DNA of 64,000 nt from Lentzea sp. NBRC 102530 (GCF_030269365.1 NZ_BSTF01000022.1:1-64000); one strand, 5' to 3'; positions 46,456 through 55,635 are shown, numbered from the stretch's first letter. Numbers and translations: made by a program. The notes: a model not told the origin generated them from the sequence alone.

Positions 46456-47132
46456 GGGCGCTCCCAGACAGCGACGTGGTAGCCCACGCCGAACGGTGCG
46501 AAGAACTCGGCGGACGAACAACGCCACGGGCCGGGCACCCCGGCGAGGACCTGCCACGCGGCCCGGCCCTGCGCGCCCAGCTCGGCGGCCAGCTCCACGT
46601 CGAGCCCGAGCAGGCCGTCCACATCGGCGGCGGCCAGCAGGTCGTGCACCGAGGAGTCGAAAGGTCCCGAACGCTCGTCGTCCGCTCCTGGCGAACGCGG
46701 CCCGTGCCGTGTCGATCCGTCACCGAGGACCAGCAGTCCGCAGTCCTCGGCAGCGAGTTGTCGTCCAAACGAGACACAGTCGGAAACGGGCAGGTCACGG
46801 GGAACGAGTTCAACGCGTGACACCTCGACCGCGCAGCGTTCCCGAAGCCACGCGGTGATGAGCACCGGCAACGGAATCGTGGCGTCCGCGGGCAGGTCAC
46901 CGCCGAGTGACGCCCGCACGTCGACCCCATAACCGAGAAAACTTCCCGACAACGGCGGCGCGTACGTCGCGCGCCCTCCGTCGCCGACCGCCACGGCGAT
47001 CCACGGACCTGGCAGTTTCCCTGCTGCCGCAAGGGTTGCGGCGCGCACGGACTCGGTTTCCAAAGCGGCGCCGGACACCAGTTCTGGCACCAGAAGAGGC
47101 GGGTGCGGCACCACCGCAGCGCGGGTGATCAC
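46452..47132 (-). CDS. Class III extradiol-dioxygenase-fold protein of unknown activity
   Basis: A 226-aa protein. AAVVPHPPLLVPELVSG at the N-terminus (His ligand region), GLLVLGDGSTRHGPRSPGAD, and C-terminal RAAWQVLAGVPGPWRCSSAE match the extradiol-dioxygenase-subunit-B-like proteins conserved next to miaA in actinobacteria (Rv2728c-type). Whether it binds iron or acts on aromatics is unknown; strict linkage to miaA hints at a housekeeping role. GTG start at 47132; its TGA overlaps miaA. Confidence 0.85.
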   Translation of the reverse strand: MITRAAVVPHPPLLVPELVSGAALETESVRAATLAAAGKLPGPWIAVAVGDGGRATYAPPLSGSFLGYGVDVRASLGGDLPADATIPLPVLITAWLRERCAVEVSRVELVPRDLPVSDCVSFGRQLAAEDCGLLVLGDGSTRHGPRSPGADDERSGPFDSSVHDLLAAADVDGLLGLDVELAAELGAQGRAAWQVLAGVPGPWRCSSAEFFAPFGVGYHVAVWERP

Positions 47133-47243
47133 AACGAACGAGGCTACCTATCGTGGACTCCCAGTACCGAGTCGAGCTCTGACCTGTTTGAATGCGCGCG
47201 GGGAACTGGGGACGGGAGACCCTCCAGCGCCCGTATCGCATCG

Positions 47244-47282
47244 GCCCCGCCTGGTGGCGGGGCGCCCGTGGCAGGCACGGGC
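47244..47282 (+). other. Two back-to-back hairpins in the 5' leader of the DUF349 gene
   Basis: GCCCCGCC-TGGT-GGCGGGGC (47244-47263) is followed at once by GCCCGTG-GCAGG-CACGGGC (47264-47282). Only 7 bases separate them from the ribosome site GGGAGG of the gene starting at 47304. Confidence 0.55.
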
Positions 47283-47303
47283 GTCAGACGGGAGGAACCG
47301 GCG

Positions 47304-48656
47304 ATGTCGGAGCAGGACAGCACACCGCAGGCCGTGGCGGAGAACGCACCGGTCGAGGGTGCAGCCGAGGGTGGGGTCGAACAAACGCCCAAGGAGACCG
47401 CGGCGGCGCCGGCCGGCACCCCGGCCGTCCCCGTGGCGTCGGACCACCCTGACCGCTGGGGGCGCGTGGACGCCGACGGCACCGTGTACGTGAAGACCGA
47501 GGACGGCGAACGCGCTGTCGGGTCGTGGCAGGCCGGGGAGCCGGTCGAGGGTCTCGCGCACTTCGCGCGGCGCTTCGACGACCTGCGCACCGAGGTCGAG
47601 CTGCTCGTGTCGCGGCTCGCGTCCGGCGCCGGCGACCCCAAGCACGCCCTGACCAGCGCGAAGCACGTCAAGGAGCAGCTGGCCGAGGCCGCCGTCGTCG
47701 GTGACCTCAAGGCGCTGGCCGCCCGCGTCGAGCACGTGCTGGAGCGGGCCGAGGCCGGCATGGAGAAGGCGAAGGAGGCCAAGGAGGCCGCCCGCGCCCA
47801 GTCCGTGCAGCGCAAGCAGGCGCTCGTCGACGAGGCCGAGTCGATCGCCACCGAGTCGACGCAGTGGAAGGTCGCGGGCGACCGGCTGCGCCAGATCCTC
47901 GACGAGTGGAAGACCATCCGCGGCGTCGACCGCAAGACCGACGAGCAGTTGTGGCGCCGGTTCTCGAAGGCCCGCGACGCGTTCAACCGCCGTCGCGGCT
48001 CCCACTTCGCGGACCTCGACCGCCAGCGCTCGGTGGCCAAGTCCTCCAAGCAGGCGCTGGTCGAAGAGGCCGAGAAGCTCGTCGACTCCGACGACTGGGG
48101 CCCCACGGCTGGTCGCTACAAGGAGCTCATGGTCGAGTGGAAGGCCGCCGGGCGTGCGCCCAAGGAGGCCGACGACGCCCTGTGGCAGCGGTTCCGGGCC
48201 GCGCAGGACGCGTTCTTCCAGAAGCGCTCCGAGGCGTTCAGCGAGCGGGACGCCGAGTTCTCGGCCAACGCGAAGCTGAAGGAGGAGCTGCTCGCCGAGG
48301 CCGAGGGCATCGACCCGTCGACCGACCTCGAGGCGGCGCGCAACGCCCTCTACAAGATCCAGGAGCGCTGGGACGCGATCGGCAAGGTGCCGAGGGAGCG
48401 CATCCGCGAGCTCGAGGGCAAGCTCCGCGCCATCGAGGAGCGGGTCCGCGGCGCGGTCGACGCCCAGTGGCGCCGGTCCGACCCCGAGGCCGAGGCCCGC
48501 GTGGCGCAGTTCCGCGAGCGCGTCGAGCAGTTCGAGGCGCAGGCCGCCAAGGCCCGTGCCGCGGGCGACAAGCGCCGCACCGAGCAGGCCGAGGCGCAGG
48601 CCGCCCAGTGGCGCGAGTGGCTCGCCGCCGCTGAGCAGGCCCTGGCGACCCGCTAG
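47304..48656 (+). CDS. DUF349 coiled-coil protein
   Basis: A 450-aa, highly charged, almost entirely helical protein. A low-complexity acidic/Ala N-terminus (about 1-55) leads to DRWGRVDADGTVYVKTEDGE, a conserved entry domain. Three to four DUF349 repeats of about 75 residues follow (QWKVAGDRLRQILDEWKTIR; LWRRFSKARDAFNRRRGSHF; RYKELMVEWKAAGRAPKEAD). DUF349 repeats occur in RNA-binding or translation-linked proteins, but the role is open. ATG at 47304 behind GGGAGG; unusual double hairpin in the leader; 15-bp terminator after the stop. Conserved between miaA and miaB in actinobacteria. Confidence 0.9.
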   Translation: MSEQDSTPQAVAENAPVEGAAEGGVEQTPKETAAAPAGTPAVPVASDHPDRWGRVDADGTVYVKTEDGERAVGSWQAGEPVEGLAHFARRFDDLRTEVELLVSRLASGAGDPKHALTSAKHVKEQLAEAAVVGDLKALAARVEHVLERAEAGMEKAKEAKEAARAQSVQRKQALVDEAESIATESTQWKVAGDRLRQILDEWKTIRGVDRKTDEQLWRRFSKARDAFNRRRGSHFADLDRQRSVAKSSKQALVEEAEKLVDSDDWGPTAGRYKELMVEWKAAGRAPKEADDALWQRFRAAQDAFFQKRSEAFSERDAEFSANAKLKEELLAEAEGIDPSTDLEAARNALYKIQERWDAIGKVPRERIRELEGKLRAIEERVRGAVDAQWRRSDPEAEARVAQFRERVEQFEAQAAKARAAGDKRRTEQAEAQAAQWREWLAAAEQALATR

Positions 48657-48670
48657 AGGCTCTAACGACT

Positions 48671-48704
48671 GAGAGCCCCTCTTCCGGCTGGAAGAGGGGC
48701 TCTC
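48671..48704. terminator. 15-bp hairpin between DUF349 gene and the convergent membrane protein gene
   Basis: GAGAGCCCCTCTTCC (48671-48685), loop GGCT, and the exact inverse at 48690-48704, midway between stops at 48656 and 48719. Confidence 0.88.
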
Positions 48705-48718
48705 GGACGTTTCAGGGC

Positions 48719-49225
48719 CTACTGCTGGTCGGACCGCTGCGTCTCCCCGAGCTGGGGCGGGCGCGAGGCCGCGATCTTCAGCCACTTCACCAGCAGGACG
48801 ATCGTGGCGATCGCCGCGATGATCAGGCCGGCGCCGGGGCCGGGACCGATGGTCTTGTTGCTCGTCGTGGTCTGCTGCGTCCAGATCGACAGCACCCCGA
48901 TGATCGAGCCCGCGAACAGGCCGAGCGAGCACACCCACGCGAGGCCCCAGCGGCGCACGGCCAGGGTGATGCCCGACCCGGCCACGCCGACGCCGAGCGC
49001 GAGGAACGAGAACAGCCGGGGCAGGAACAGGTCCGACTCGCCGAGCAGCACCGCGAGCCCGGTGTGCTCCCCCACCCACGGCAGGATCAGCGACACCAGG
49101 ATCGCGAGCACCGCGATCGAGATCGTCAGCGCGCCCGTACCGGGGTCGATGCGCTTGGCGGCCTGGTGTTCGACGGCGTCGATTTCCTTGCGCAAGAAGT
49201 CGTCCTGTTCTCGTGGATCGCTCAC
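48719..49225 (-). CDS. Conserved membrane protein downstream of miaB
   Basis: A 168-aa protein with a charged N-terminus (REQDDFLRKEIDAVEHQAAK) and four membrane spans (ALTISIAVLAILVSLILPWV; LFSFLALGVGVAGSGITLAV; WVCSLGLFAGSIIGVLSIW; GLIIAAIATIVLLVKWLKIA). It corresponds in place and layout to Rv2732c of M. tuberculosis; function unknown. The GTG at 49225 overlaps the miaB stop (GTGA), so it is translated with miaB. Confidence 0.82.
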   Translation of the reverse strand: MSDPREQDDFLRKEIDAVEHQAAKRIDPGTGALTISIAVLAILVSLILPWVGEHTGLAVLLGESDLFLPRLFSFLALGVGVAGSGITLAVRRWGLAWVCSLGLFAGSIIGVLSIWTQQTTTSNKTIGPGPGAGLIIAAIATIVLLVKWLKIAASRPPQLGETQRSDQQ

Positions 49226-50718
49226 TGAGCCGCACACCCGGAGACGGCGGCGGGCAGCGGCGCGGGCGCTCCGAACGAGGGCAGACCGAGGCCGACGCCC
49301 GCGGTCTTGGGCTTGATGCCGGCCTCGGAGCGGTCACCGGCCTTCGTGCGGCGCCACGACAGCGGTTCGCCGTCCGCGACGAGGTAGTGCGGGGCCGCGT
49401 AGGTCACGACGGTCTCCACGACGTCACCGGGACGCGGCGCGGTACCACCGGGCGTGAAGTGCACCAGGCGTCCGTCGCGGGCGCGGCCGCTCATGCGCTG
49501 CGTCTCGGCGTCGCGCTTGCCCTCGCCGGTGGCGACGAGCACCTCGACCGTGCGGCCGACCTGCTCGATGTTGAGCTGGTGCGTCATCTCGTTCTGCAAC
49601 GCCACGAGCCGGTCGAACCGCTCCTGCACGACGGCCTTCGGCAGCTGGTCCGGCAGGTCGGCGGCGGGCGTGCCGGGGCGCTTCGAGTACTGGAACGTGA
49701 ACGCCGACGAGAACCGCGCCTGGCGCACGACGTCGAGCGTGCCCTGGAAGTCCTCCTCGGTCTCACCGGGGAAGCCGACGATGATGTCCGTGGTGATCGC
49801 GGCGTCCGGCATCGCGGCGCGGACCTTCTCGATGATGCCCAGGTACTTCTCGGTGCGGTACGAGCGGCGCATCGCCTTGAGCAGCCGGTCCGAACCGGAC
49901 TGCAGCGGCATGTGCAGGCTGTGGCACACGTTCGGCGTCTCGGCCATCGCGGCGATGACGTCGTCGGTGAAGTCCTTGGGGTGCGGCGAGGTGAACCGGA
50001 CGCGCTCCAGCCCGTCGATCTCCCCGCACGCGCGCAGCAGCTTGCCGAACGCCAGCCTGTCGCCGAACTCGACGCCGTAGGAGTTGACGTTCTGGCCCAG
50101 CAGCGTCACCTCCAGCACGCCCTCGTCCACCAGCGTCTGCACCTCGGCCAGCACGTCGCCCGGACGGCGGTCCTTCTCCTTGCCGCGCAACGACGGCACG
50201 ATGCAGAACGTGCAGGTGTTGTTGCAGCCCACCGAGATCGACACCCAGCCCGAGTAGGCGGAGTCGCGCGCGGCCGGCAGCGACGACGGGAACGTCTCCA
50301 GCGCGTCGAGGATCTCGACCTGCGCCTCCTCGTTGTGCCGAGCGCGTTCCAGCAACACCGGCAGCGACCCGATGTTGTGCGTGCCGAACACGACGTCGAC
50401 CCACGGCGCGCGCCGCACGATCTCGCTGCGGTCCTTCTGCGCGAGGCAGCCGCCGACGGCGATCTGCATGCCGGGCTTCGCCGCCTTCTGCGGGGCGAGG
50501 TGGCCGAGCGTGCCGTACAGCTTGTTGTCGGCGTTCTCGCGGACCGCGCAGGTGTTGAAGACGACGACGTCGGGCTGTTCGTCCTCGACGGCCCGCTCGT
50601 AACCCGCGTCCTCGAGCAGTCCGGCGAGGCGCTCGGAGTCGTGCACGTTCATCTGACACCCGAACGTGCGGATCTGGAAGCTCTTGCGAACCTGCGCGGT
50701 ACTCACGCCCGAAACCAT
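49222..50718 (-). CDS. miaB: tRNA-2-methylthio-N6-dimethylallyladenosine synthase
   Basis: A 498-aa radical-SAM methylthiotransferase completing ms2i6A37 of tRNA on the MiaA product. UPF0004 domain with three Cys (RTFGCQMNVHDSERLAGLLE, VFNTCAVRENADNKLYG, VGGCLAQKDR), radical-SAM CNNTCTFCIVPS (CxxxCxxC), and a C-terminal TRAM domain (VGRTVEVLVATGEGKRDAET). It needs two 4Fe-4S clusters. The start is uncertain: ATG at 50718 (AGGAG only two bases away) or GTG at 50706. Cytoplasmic. Confidence 0.95.
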   Translation of the reverse strand: MVSGVSTAQVRKSFQIRTFGCQMNVHDSERLAGLLEDAGYERAVEDEQPDVVVFNTCAVRENADNKLYGTLGHLAPQKAAKPGMQIAVGGCLAQKDRSEIVRRAPWVDVVFGTHNIGSLPVLLERARHNEEAQVEILDALETFPSSLPAARDSAYSGWVSISVGCNNTCTFCIVPSLRGKEKDRRPGDVLAEVQTLVDEGVLEVTLLGQNVNSYGVEFGDRLAFGKLLRACGEIDGLERVRFTSPHPKDFTDDVIAAMAETPNVCHSLHMPLQSGSDRLLKAMRRSYRTEKYLGIIEKVRAAMPDAAITTDIIVGFPGETEEDFQGTLDVVRQARFSSAFTFQYSKRPGTPAADLPDQLPKAVVQERFDRLVALQNEMTHQLNIEQVGRTVEVLVATGEGKRDAETQRMSGRARDGRLVHFTPGGTAPRPGDVVETVVTYAAPHYLVADGEPLSWRRTKAGDRSEAGIKPKTAGVGLGLPSFGAPAPLPAAVSGCAAQ

Positions 50719-50837
50719 AACTCCTGGTCACACGCCCAAGTCGCGCGGACCGCCCCTAGGCGGGCGCATCCACACGTTGACCAGGCAGGACCTTCGTCGG
50801 GTGCAATCGCGCACGACCCCCGTGGCACGATGCGCTG

Positions 50838-51761
50838 GTGCTGGGACGAATGCATGCCGCCGTGAGCCTGCTGACCGCCGCGACGCTCGTGACGGGCTGT
50901 AGCAGCACGGTCGCGGACGTCAAGATCACGATGGCCACGGGCAGCCCTGGCGGCGTCTACTACTCGCTCGGCAACGGCCTCGCGGACATCTGGAGCGGCC
51001 GCCTCGGCATCGTGAAACCCCAGGTCGTCGCCACGGCCGGGTCCAAGGACAACATCACCCGGCTGATCAACGACCAGGCCCAGGTCGGCTTCTCGCAGGC
51101 GGACGCGCTCGAGGGCGTCCCCGGTTCGGAGAAGCTGCGCGCCCTGGCCCGCATGCACGACGACTACCTCCAGGTCATCGTCCGCGCCGACGTGCCGGTG
51201 ACGAAGCTGCGCGACCTCTCGGGTAAGCGCGTGTCGATCGGCGGGCGGGAGTCCGGCGTCGAGATCATCGCGAGCGCGCTGCTCAAGTCCGCGGGCGTCA
51301 CCCCGGAGGCGGTGAACCTCAACCTCGACGACTCGGCGCAGGCGATGCGCGAGGGCAGGCTCGACGCGTTCTTCTGGTCCGGCGGCCTGCCCACCAAGGC
51401 GATCACCGACCTCACCAAGGGTCTGGGCGTGCGGATGCTCGACCTGAGCGACGTGCTGTCGACGTTCCGCAAGGAGAAGCCGGTCTACGGCTCGGCGACG
51501 CTGCCCGCGTCCACCTACAACCTCCAGACCGACCCGGTCGGGCCCGTCATCACCCTCGTCGTGCGCAACTTCCTGCTGGTCAACGAGAAGATGCCGGACG
51601 ACGTGGCCGAGGCGTTGGTGCGGCAGCTGTTCGAGGGGCAACCCGAACTCGTGAAGGCGCACTCGGCCGCCCGCACGATCGAGCAACGGTCGGCGATCGA
51701 GACTTCGCCGGTACCGCTGCACAACGGGGCCATGCGCTACTACCGGGAGACCAAGGTCTGA
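50838..51761 (+). CDS. TAXI-family TRAP transporter binding lipoprotein, orphan
   Basis: A 307-aa lipoprotein: short signal with lipobox LVTGC, then MATGSPGGVYYSLGNGLADI, the TAXI signature, and QAQVGFSQADALEGV, KRVSIGGRESGVEI, LDAFFWSGGLPTKAITDL. TAXI proteins bind small anions such as glutamate or other carboxylates and normally feed a DctM-type TRAP permease; none is adjacent. GTG at 50838, with an in-frame ATG four codons on. Divergent from miaB over about 120 bp. Confidence 0.88.
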   Translation: MLGRMHAAVSLLTAATLVTGCSSTVADVKITMATGSPGGVYYSLGNGLADIWSGRLGIVKPQVVATAGSKDNITRLINDQAQVGFSQADALEGVPGSEKLRALARMHDDYLQVIVRADVPVTKLRDLSGKRVSIGGRESGVEIIASALLKSAGVTPEAVNLNLDDSAQAMREGRLDAFFWSGGLPTKAITDLTKGLGVRMLDLSDVLSTFRKEKPVYGSATLPASTYNLQTDPVGPVITLVVRNFLLVNEKMPDDVAEALVRQLFEGQPELVKAHSAARTIEQRSAIETSPVPLHNGAMRYYRETKV

Positions 51762-51771
51762 TCTCCGGGGT

Positions 51772-52713
51772 CTAGAACCAGTCCCAGCCGATGCCGAGCA
51801 CGCCGGGCCGCACGTCCTTCGCCGTCAGGTGCAGCACCCGCCCCGGGGTGAGCGCGAGTTCGTCGCCGTGCGCCAGGGTCGCGTCCACCCCCGGCTGCGC
51901 GAGGGTGTAGCAGCGGACCGGGAGGCGGGGTTCGGTGAACTGCACGCTCGCCACGTACGTCCCCACCGGGTACCGGAACGCGCGGCGGTAGTCGCGGGAC
52001 CGCGCGCCGGTCTCGGCGATGGTGAACCGGTACTCCAGCAGGTGCGTGCGGCCCACGGGCAGGCTGTGGTCGAACAGCAGCTCCGCGGCGATCACCGGCT
52101 CCCGGGAGTGCCGCCGCACGCGTCCCAGCCGGCAGTCGCGCACGGCCTCCACCTCCAACGCGTCCGGCGGCGTGCCGTCGTCCGCGCAGTACACGGCCAC
52201 GTAACGGTCGGGCCGGCCCGCGACCGCGCGCAGCACCTGTCTGGTGTGGACCGAGCGGAGCGCGCCGTGGCGGTCCACCGCGGCCGCGTCGTCCTGCGAC
52301 CACAGGCGCAGGTCGCCGTCGGACGGTCCGACGAGCGCCTGCACGGTCTCCGCCAGCGACTGCGCGGGTTCCAGCATCTGCCCGAAGTCGCGGGTGCGCC
52401 GCTGCTTCGACGCCCAGCGGCCACGCGGGCGCGGCGGTCCGAGCAACGCCTCGAGGGAGTGCCTGGGCAGGCCGAGGATGGCCTCGATGGCCTGCACCGC
52501 GCGCAGCGAGTCGGCTCGTTCGGGACGGCTGCGGCCCAGTCGCCAGTAGCTGAGCGTGGACAGGCTGACGTGGATGCCCCGGCGGTCGAGGCGGTCGCGC
52601 AGGCGTTCCAGGGTGAGGCCGCGGTGCTCGATGGCGGCCCGCAGCGCGGCGTGGAACGGACCGGCGCGCAACCGCACGTCGACCTCGTCGCCCGCATCGG
52701 GAGGAACCGCCAC
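51772..52713 (-). CDS. XRE-type helix-turn-helix regulator with a large C-terminal domain
   Basis: A 313-aa protein. The HTH lies at about 18-75 (FHAALRAAIEHRGLTLERLR, HVSLSTLSYWRLGRSRPERA). The remaining 220 residues (DGDLRLWSQDDAAAVDRHGA, LLFDHSLPVGRTHLLEYRFT, GDELALTPGRVLHLTAKDVR) form a beta-rich domain common in actinobacterial XRE regulators of unknown effector. ATG at 52713. Divergent from the M23 peptidase gene, whose promoter region holds three TCCACAGT motifs that may be its operators. Confidence 0.85.
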   Translation of the reverse strand: MAVPPDAGDEVDVRLRAGPFHAALRAAIEHRGLTLERLRDRLDRRGIHVSLSTLSYWRLGRSRPERADSLRAVQAIEAILGLPRHSLEALLGPPRPRGRWASKQRRTRDFGQMLEPAQSLAETVQALVGPSDGDLRLWSQDDAAAVDRHGALRSVHTRQVLRAVAGRPDRYVAVYCADDGTPPDALEVEAVRDCRLGRVRRHSREPVIAAELLFDHSLPVGRTHLLEYRFTIAETGARSRDYRRAFRYPVGTYVASVQFTEPRLPVRCYTLAQPGVDATLAHGDELALTPGRVLHLTAKDVRPGVLGIGWDWF

Positions 52714-52726
52714 GGCGTGCCCTTCG

Positions 52727-52818
52727 ACTGTGGAAGAAACAGTTTAGAAGGCCGATCGGGCCCGAAAACCCGACAGAAGGTGGGTATTCCTCCACAGTTT
52801 TGGCGGGCCTTCCACAGT
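52727..52818. promoter_or_regulatory. Three TCCACAGT motifs between the HTH regulator and the M23 peptidase gene
   Basis: ACTGTGGAA (52727-52735, inverted), CTCCACAGT (52790-52798) and TTCCACAGT (52810-52818). The last two are direct repeats 20 bp apart, about two helix turns. They lie within 223 bp of divergent intergenic DNA. Confidence 0.45.
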
Positions 52819-52936
52819 GGTGGGTCCTCTGCGGGGACGACCTTGACCGTGCCGGTCCACCGGTATGTCATCAGCGCGGCGGCCCCCTGCCGAAGCCGCC
52901 GACCCCCTGCCTTGTGCTGACTTCCCTGGAGGGCAC

Positions 52937-54142
52937 ATGTCCCGTCCGTTGTCCGCGCGGCGATTCACCGCGCTGTTCTCCGCGTTCGTGGCCGGCGCCG
53001 CGGTGCTCGTCACGCCGTCGGCGATCGCCGCCCCACCCGATCTCGCCGCCACCGTCCGCGCCACCATGCTCCACCAGCACGGCGAGGCGTTGAAGCGGGA
53101 GTGGGACACGCAGACGTTGCGTGAACCGCTGTTCGAGCCGACCCGCACGTCCGGTGCGTGGGTGTTCGGCAGCACCACCGTCCCGATGGCCCACGGTCAG
53201 GACCACGGGGCGCCGCACATGGCGTTGTTCCTGGCCCGCAAGGAACGATCCGCGTGGCGCGTCGAGCTCGACGGCACGTCCGGGTTCGCCGAACTCGCCG
53301 CGCTGGCGCCTTCCGGCGTGCTCAGCGACGGCGAGAAACGGACCTTCGCGGCCAACCAGAGCAACCGCGCGCAAGCACTCGCGCCGACCGGTCTCGGCCT
53401 GCCGTGGCCGGTGAACGTGGCGTGGTGGATGGGCGGCGGCCCGCACGGCAACAGCGGTAACAGCCGGCCGTTCAGCTCCATCGACTTCAACGGCGGTGAC
53501 GGCCGCGTGCTGTCCGCGGGCAACGGCCGTGTCTACAAGAGCTGCGTCGTGGGCCGCAGCGCACTGGTGAAAGTCGTGCACGACAACGGTTACAGCACCA
53601 CCTACTACCACATGTACAACCTGACGACGCTCGCCGACGGCAGCGCCGTGCGCACCGGCACGTACCTCGGCAACATCGGCAACGAGCTGCCGTGCGGCGG
53701 TTCGAGCACCGGGGCGCACGTGCACTTCTCGTTGCTGCGCGGCAACTCCCACATCAGCGTGAACGGGATGACGATCGGCGGCTGGACCTTCTACGAGGGT
53801 TCGCAGGCGTACGGCGGTTACGCGCAGCGCGGCAGCACGCGGGTGGGCGTCGGCGGCCGGATCACGAACTACGGCGGTGGTGGCACGACGACGCCTACCG
53901 GCACGGTCGACGCGGGCCCGAACACCACGGTGAACCTGCGGTCCGGCCCCGGCCTGGAGCACCCGGTCGCGGGGACGGTCGCGGACGGCGCGGTGGTGTC
54001 CATCGCCTGCACCAGCCGCGGCGGTGCCGTCGAGGGGGTCTGGGGCAGCACGGACCTGTGGAACCGGCTGCAGGACGGCAAGTGGATCAGCGACGGTTTC
54101 GTGGACACCGGCTCGAACGACCCGGTGGCCCCGGCCTGCTGA
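52937..54142 (+). CDS. Secreted M23-family metallopeptidase with SH3 domain
   Basis: A 401-aa exported cell-wall or protein hydrolase. Signal peptide about 1-35 (RFTALFSAFVAGAAVLVTPS, AIAA). A propeptide-like segment follows, then a beta-lytic M23 domain: GGGPHGNSGNSRPFSSIDFN gives the first Zn His and Asp, GAHVHFSLL the HxH. The C-terminal SH3b domain (VDAGPNTTVNLRSGPGLEHP to WISDGFVDTG) should bind peptidoglycan. ATG at 52937 behind GGAGGG. Ends at a strong hairpin. Divergent HTH regulator is a candidate controller. Confidence 0.9.
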   Translation: MSRPLSARRFTALFSAFVAGAAVLVTPSAIAAPPDLAATVRATMLHQHGEALKREWDTQTLREPLFEPTRTSGAWVFGSTTVPMAHGQDHGAPHMALFLARKERSAWRVELDGTSGFAELAALAPSGVLSDGEKRTFAANQSNRAQALAPTGLGLPWPVNVAWWMGGGPHGNSGNSRPFSSIDFNGGDGRVLSAGNGRVYKSCVVGRSALVKVVHDNGYSTTYYHMYNLTTLADGSAVRTGTYLGNIGNELPCGGSSTGAHVHFSLLRGNSHISVNGMTIGGWTFYEGSQAYGGYAQRGSTRVGVGGRITNYGGGGTTTPTGTVDAGPNTTVNLRSGPGLEHPVAGTVADGAVVSIACTSRGGAVEGVWGSTDLWNRLQDGKWISDGFVDTGSNDPVAPAC

Positions 54143-54147
54143 CCCAG

Positions 54148-54190
54148 GCGCCGCCGGTCCCACCCCGTGGTGGGGCGGGACCGGCGGCGC
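54148..54190. terminator. Hairpin between M23 peptidase and histidine kinase genes
   Basis: GCGCCGCCGGTCCC (54148-54161) pairs with 54177-54190; after one mismatch four further C-G pairs extend the stem. It lies between two convergent stops (54142, 54194). Confidence 0.85.
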
Positions 54191-54193
54191 TCG

Positions 54194-55579
54194 CTACACG
54201 GCCGGGAGTTCGACCACGACCTTCAGGCCGCCGTCCTGCGGCGACTCCAGCCGCACGGCCCCGTCGACGCGTTCGACCACCAGCCGCACGATCGAGAGCC
54301 CCAGCCCGGAGCCGGGCACGTTCTGGTGCGCGGGGCTGCGCCAGAACCGGTCGGTGGCCCGTTCGAGCTCGTCGGGATGCAACCCGGGACCGTGGTCGGC
54401 GACGGACAACGTGATCACCCCGTCGGCCTTGCGCGCGTCCACGACGATCAGCGTGCCCTCGGCGGTGAACTTCAACGCGTTGTCCAGCAACGCGTCCAGG
54501 ATCGTCTCGACCCCGCGCGGCGGGACGAGCGCGAGGCCCACCTTCTGCCCGTCGAGCACCAGGTGCACCTCCTTGGCCGCCGCGGCCGACTGCCACGCCG
54601 ACAGCCGTGCCGCCACGGACTTGTCGACGTCGACCGGCACCGGGTCCACCGAACTCGACTCGGCGCGCGCCATCGCGAGCAGCTCGTCGAGGATGCGGTT
54701 GAGGCGGTCGGTCTCGCTCAACGCCTCGACCTGGTGCACCTCGGCCTCGGCGTCGACGTGACCCTCCAGGTTGGACAGCCGGAGTTTCAGCGCCGTCAAC
54801 GGGTTGCGCAGCTGGTGCGAGGCGTCGGCGACGAAAGCCCGTTGCGACGCCAGCACATCGCTCACGTTCGCGGCCATCTGGTCGAAGGAACGGCTGAGCT
54901 GCCGCAGTTCCGGCGGCCCGCTCTCCGCGCCCACCGGCGGCACCGGCCTGCCCGCCACCACGGCGGCGAGGAGCTTGCCCGTCGCGTCGTCGAGCGCCTG
55001 CACCGGCCGCAACGTCCAGCGCACCACCGGCAGCGCCAGCAGCACGGCGAGCGCCAGCACCAGCAGGCTCGCCGCGAGCAGCAGCGACCACCAGGCGAGC
55101 ACCTCGAAGCGGGTCTTCGTGGTCGGCGAGAACGTGATCACCGCGCCACGCACCTCACCGTCGACCAGCACGGGTTCGGCGAGCACCAGCCGTGAGGTGT
55201 CCCAGGGCTGCAGCACCGGCGGCGCGACCGGCAGCCGCCCGGCCAGGGCCTTGCTGACCAGGTCCTGCACGCCGCTCTCGCCGAGCGCGAGGTCGTTGCG
55301 CGACGCCACCAGCGGCACCGTCGGCGCGTCCCTGGCCACGACGGCCACGCCGATGTCGTAGAGCTCGTCGTAGCGCTGCAGCTCCGGCAGCAGCAGGTCC
55401 GGCTTGTCGTCGATCAGCGGCCGGGCGGCGAGCGACGCGAACCGGCTCGTGTCGGTGAGCCGGTCGAGGAACATCTCCTGCTGCTCGGCCGCCGCCACGT
55501 TGCGGCCCAGCGGCACGCCGAGACCGACCAGCACGAGCACGATCAGGGCGAGCACCACGCCCAGCAGTCGCGACCTCAC
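54194..55579 (-). CDS. Sensor histidine kinase
   Basis: A 461-aa membrane kinase. TM1 about 4-25 (LGVVLALIVLVLVGLGVPLG), an extracytoplasmic sensor of about 130 residues, TM2 about 165-190 (SLLLAASLLVLALAVLLALP), HAMP, then the H-box ASHQLRNPLTALKLRLS (phospho-His near 259) and catalytic ATPase boxes LLDNALKF, VADHGPGLH and GSGLGLSIVRL. It follows its response-regulator gene by 56 bp. GTG start. Signal unknown; the neighbouring M23 and Glu genes are possible targets. Confidence 0.93.
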   Translation of the reverse strand: MRSRLLGVVLALIVLVLVGLGVPLGRNVAAAEQQEMFLDRLTDTSRFASLAARPLIDDKPDLLLPELQRYDELYDIGVAVVARDAPTVPLVASRNDLALGESGVQDLVSKALAGRLPVAPPVLQPWDTSRLVLAEPVLVDGEVRGAVITFSPTTKTRFEVLAWWSLLLAASLLVLALAVLLALPVVRWTLRPVQALDDATGKLLAAVVAGRPVPPVGAESGPPELRQLSRSFDQMAANVSDVLASQRAFVADASHQLRNPLTALKLRLSNLEGHVDAEAEVHQVEALSETDRLNRILDELLAMARAESSSVDPVPVDVDKSVAARLSAWQSAAAAKEVHLVLDGQKVGLALVPPRGVETILDALLDNALKFTAEGTLIVVDARKADGVITLSVADHGPGLHPDELERATDRFWRSPAHQNVPGSGLGLSIVRLVVERVDGAVRLESPQDGGLKVVVELPAV

Positions 55580-55635
55580 AGCCCGTCACCCCGCCCGGTC
55601 GCGACACGCCGACGCGAAAGATCACCCAATCGAGA

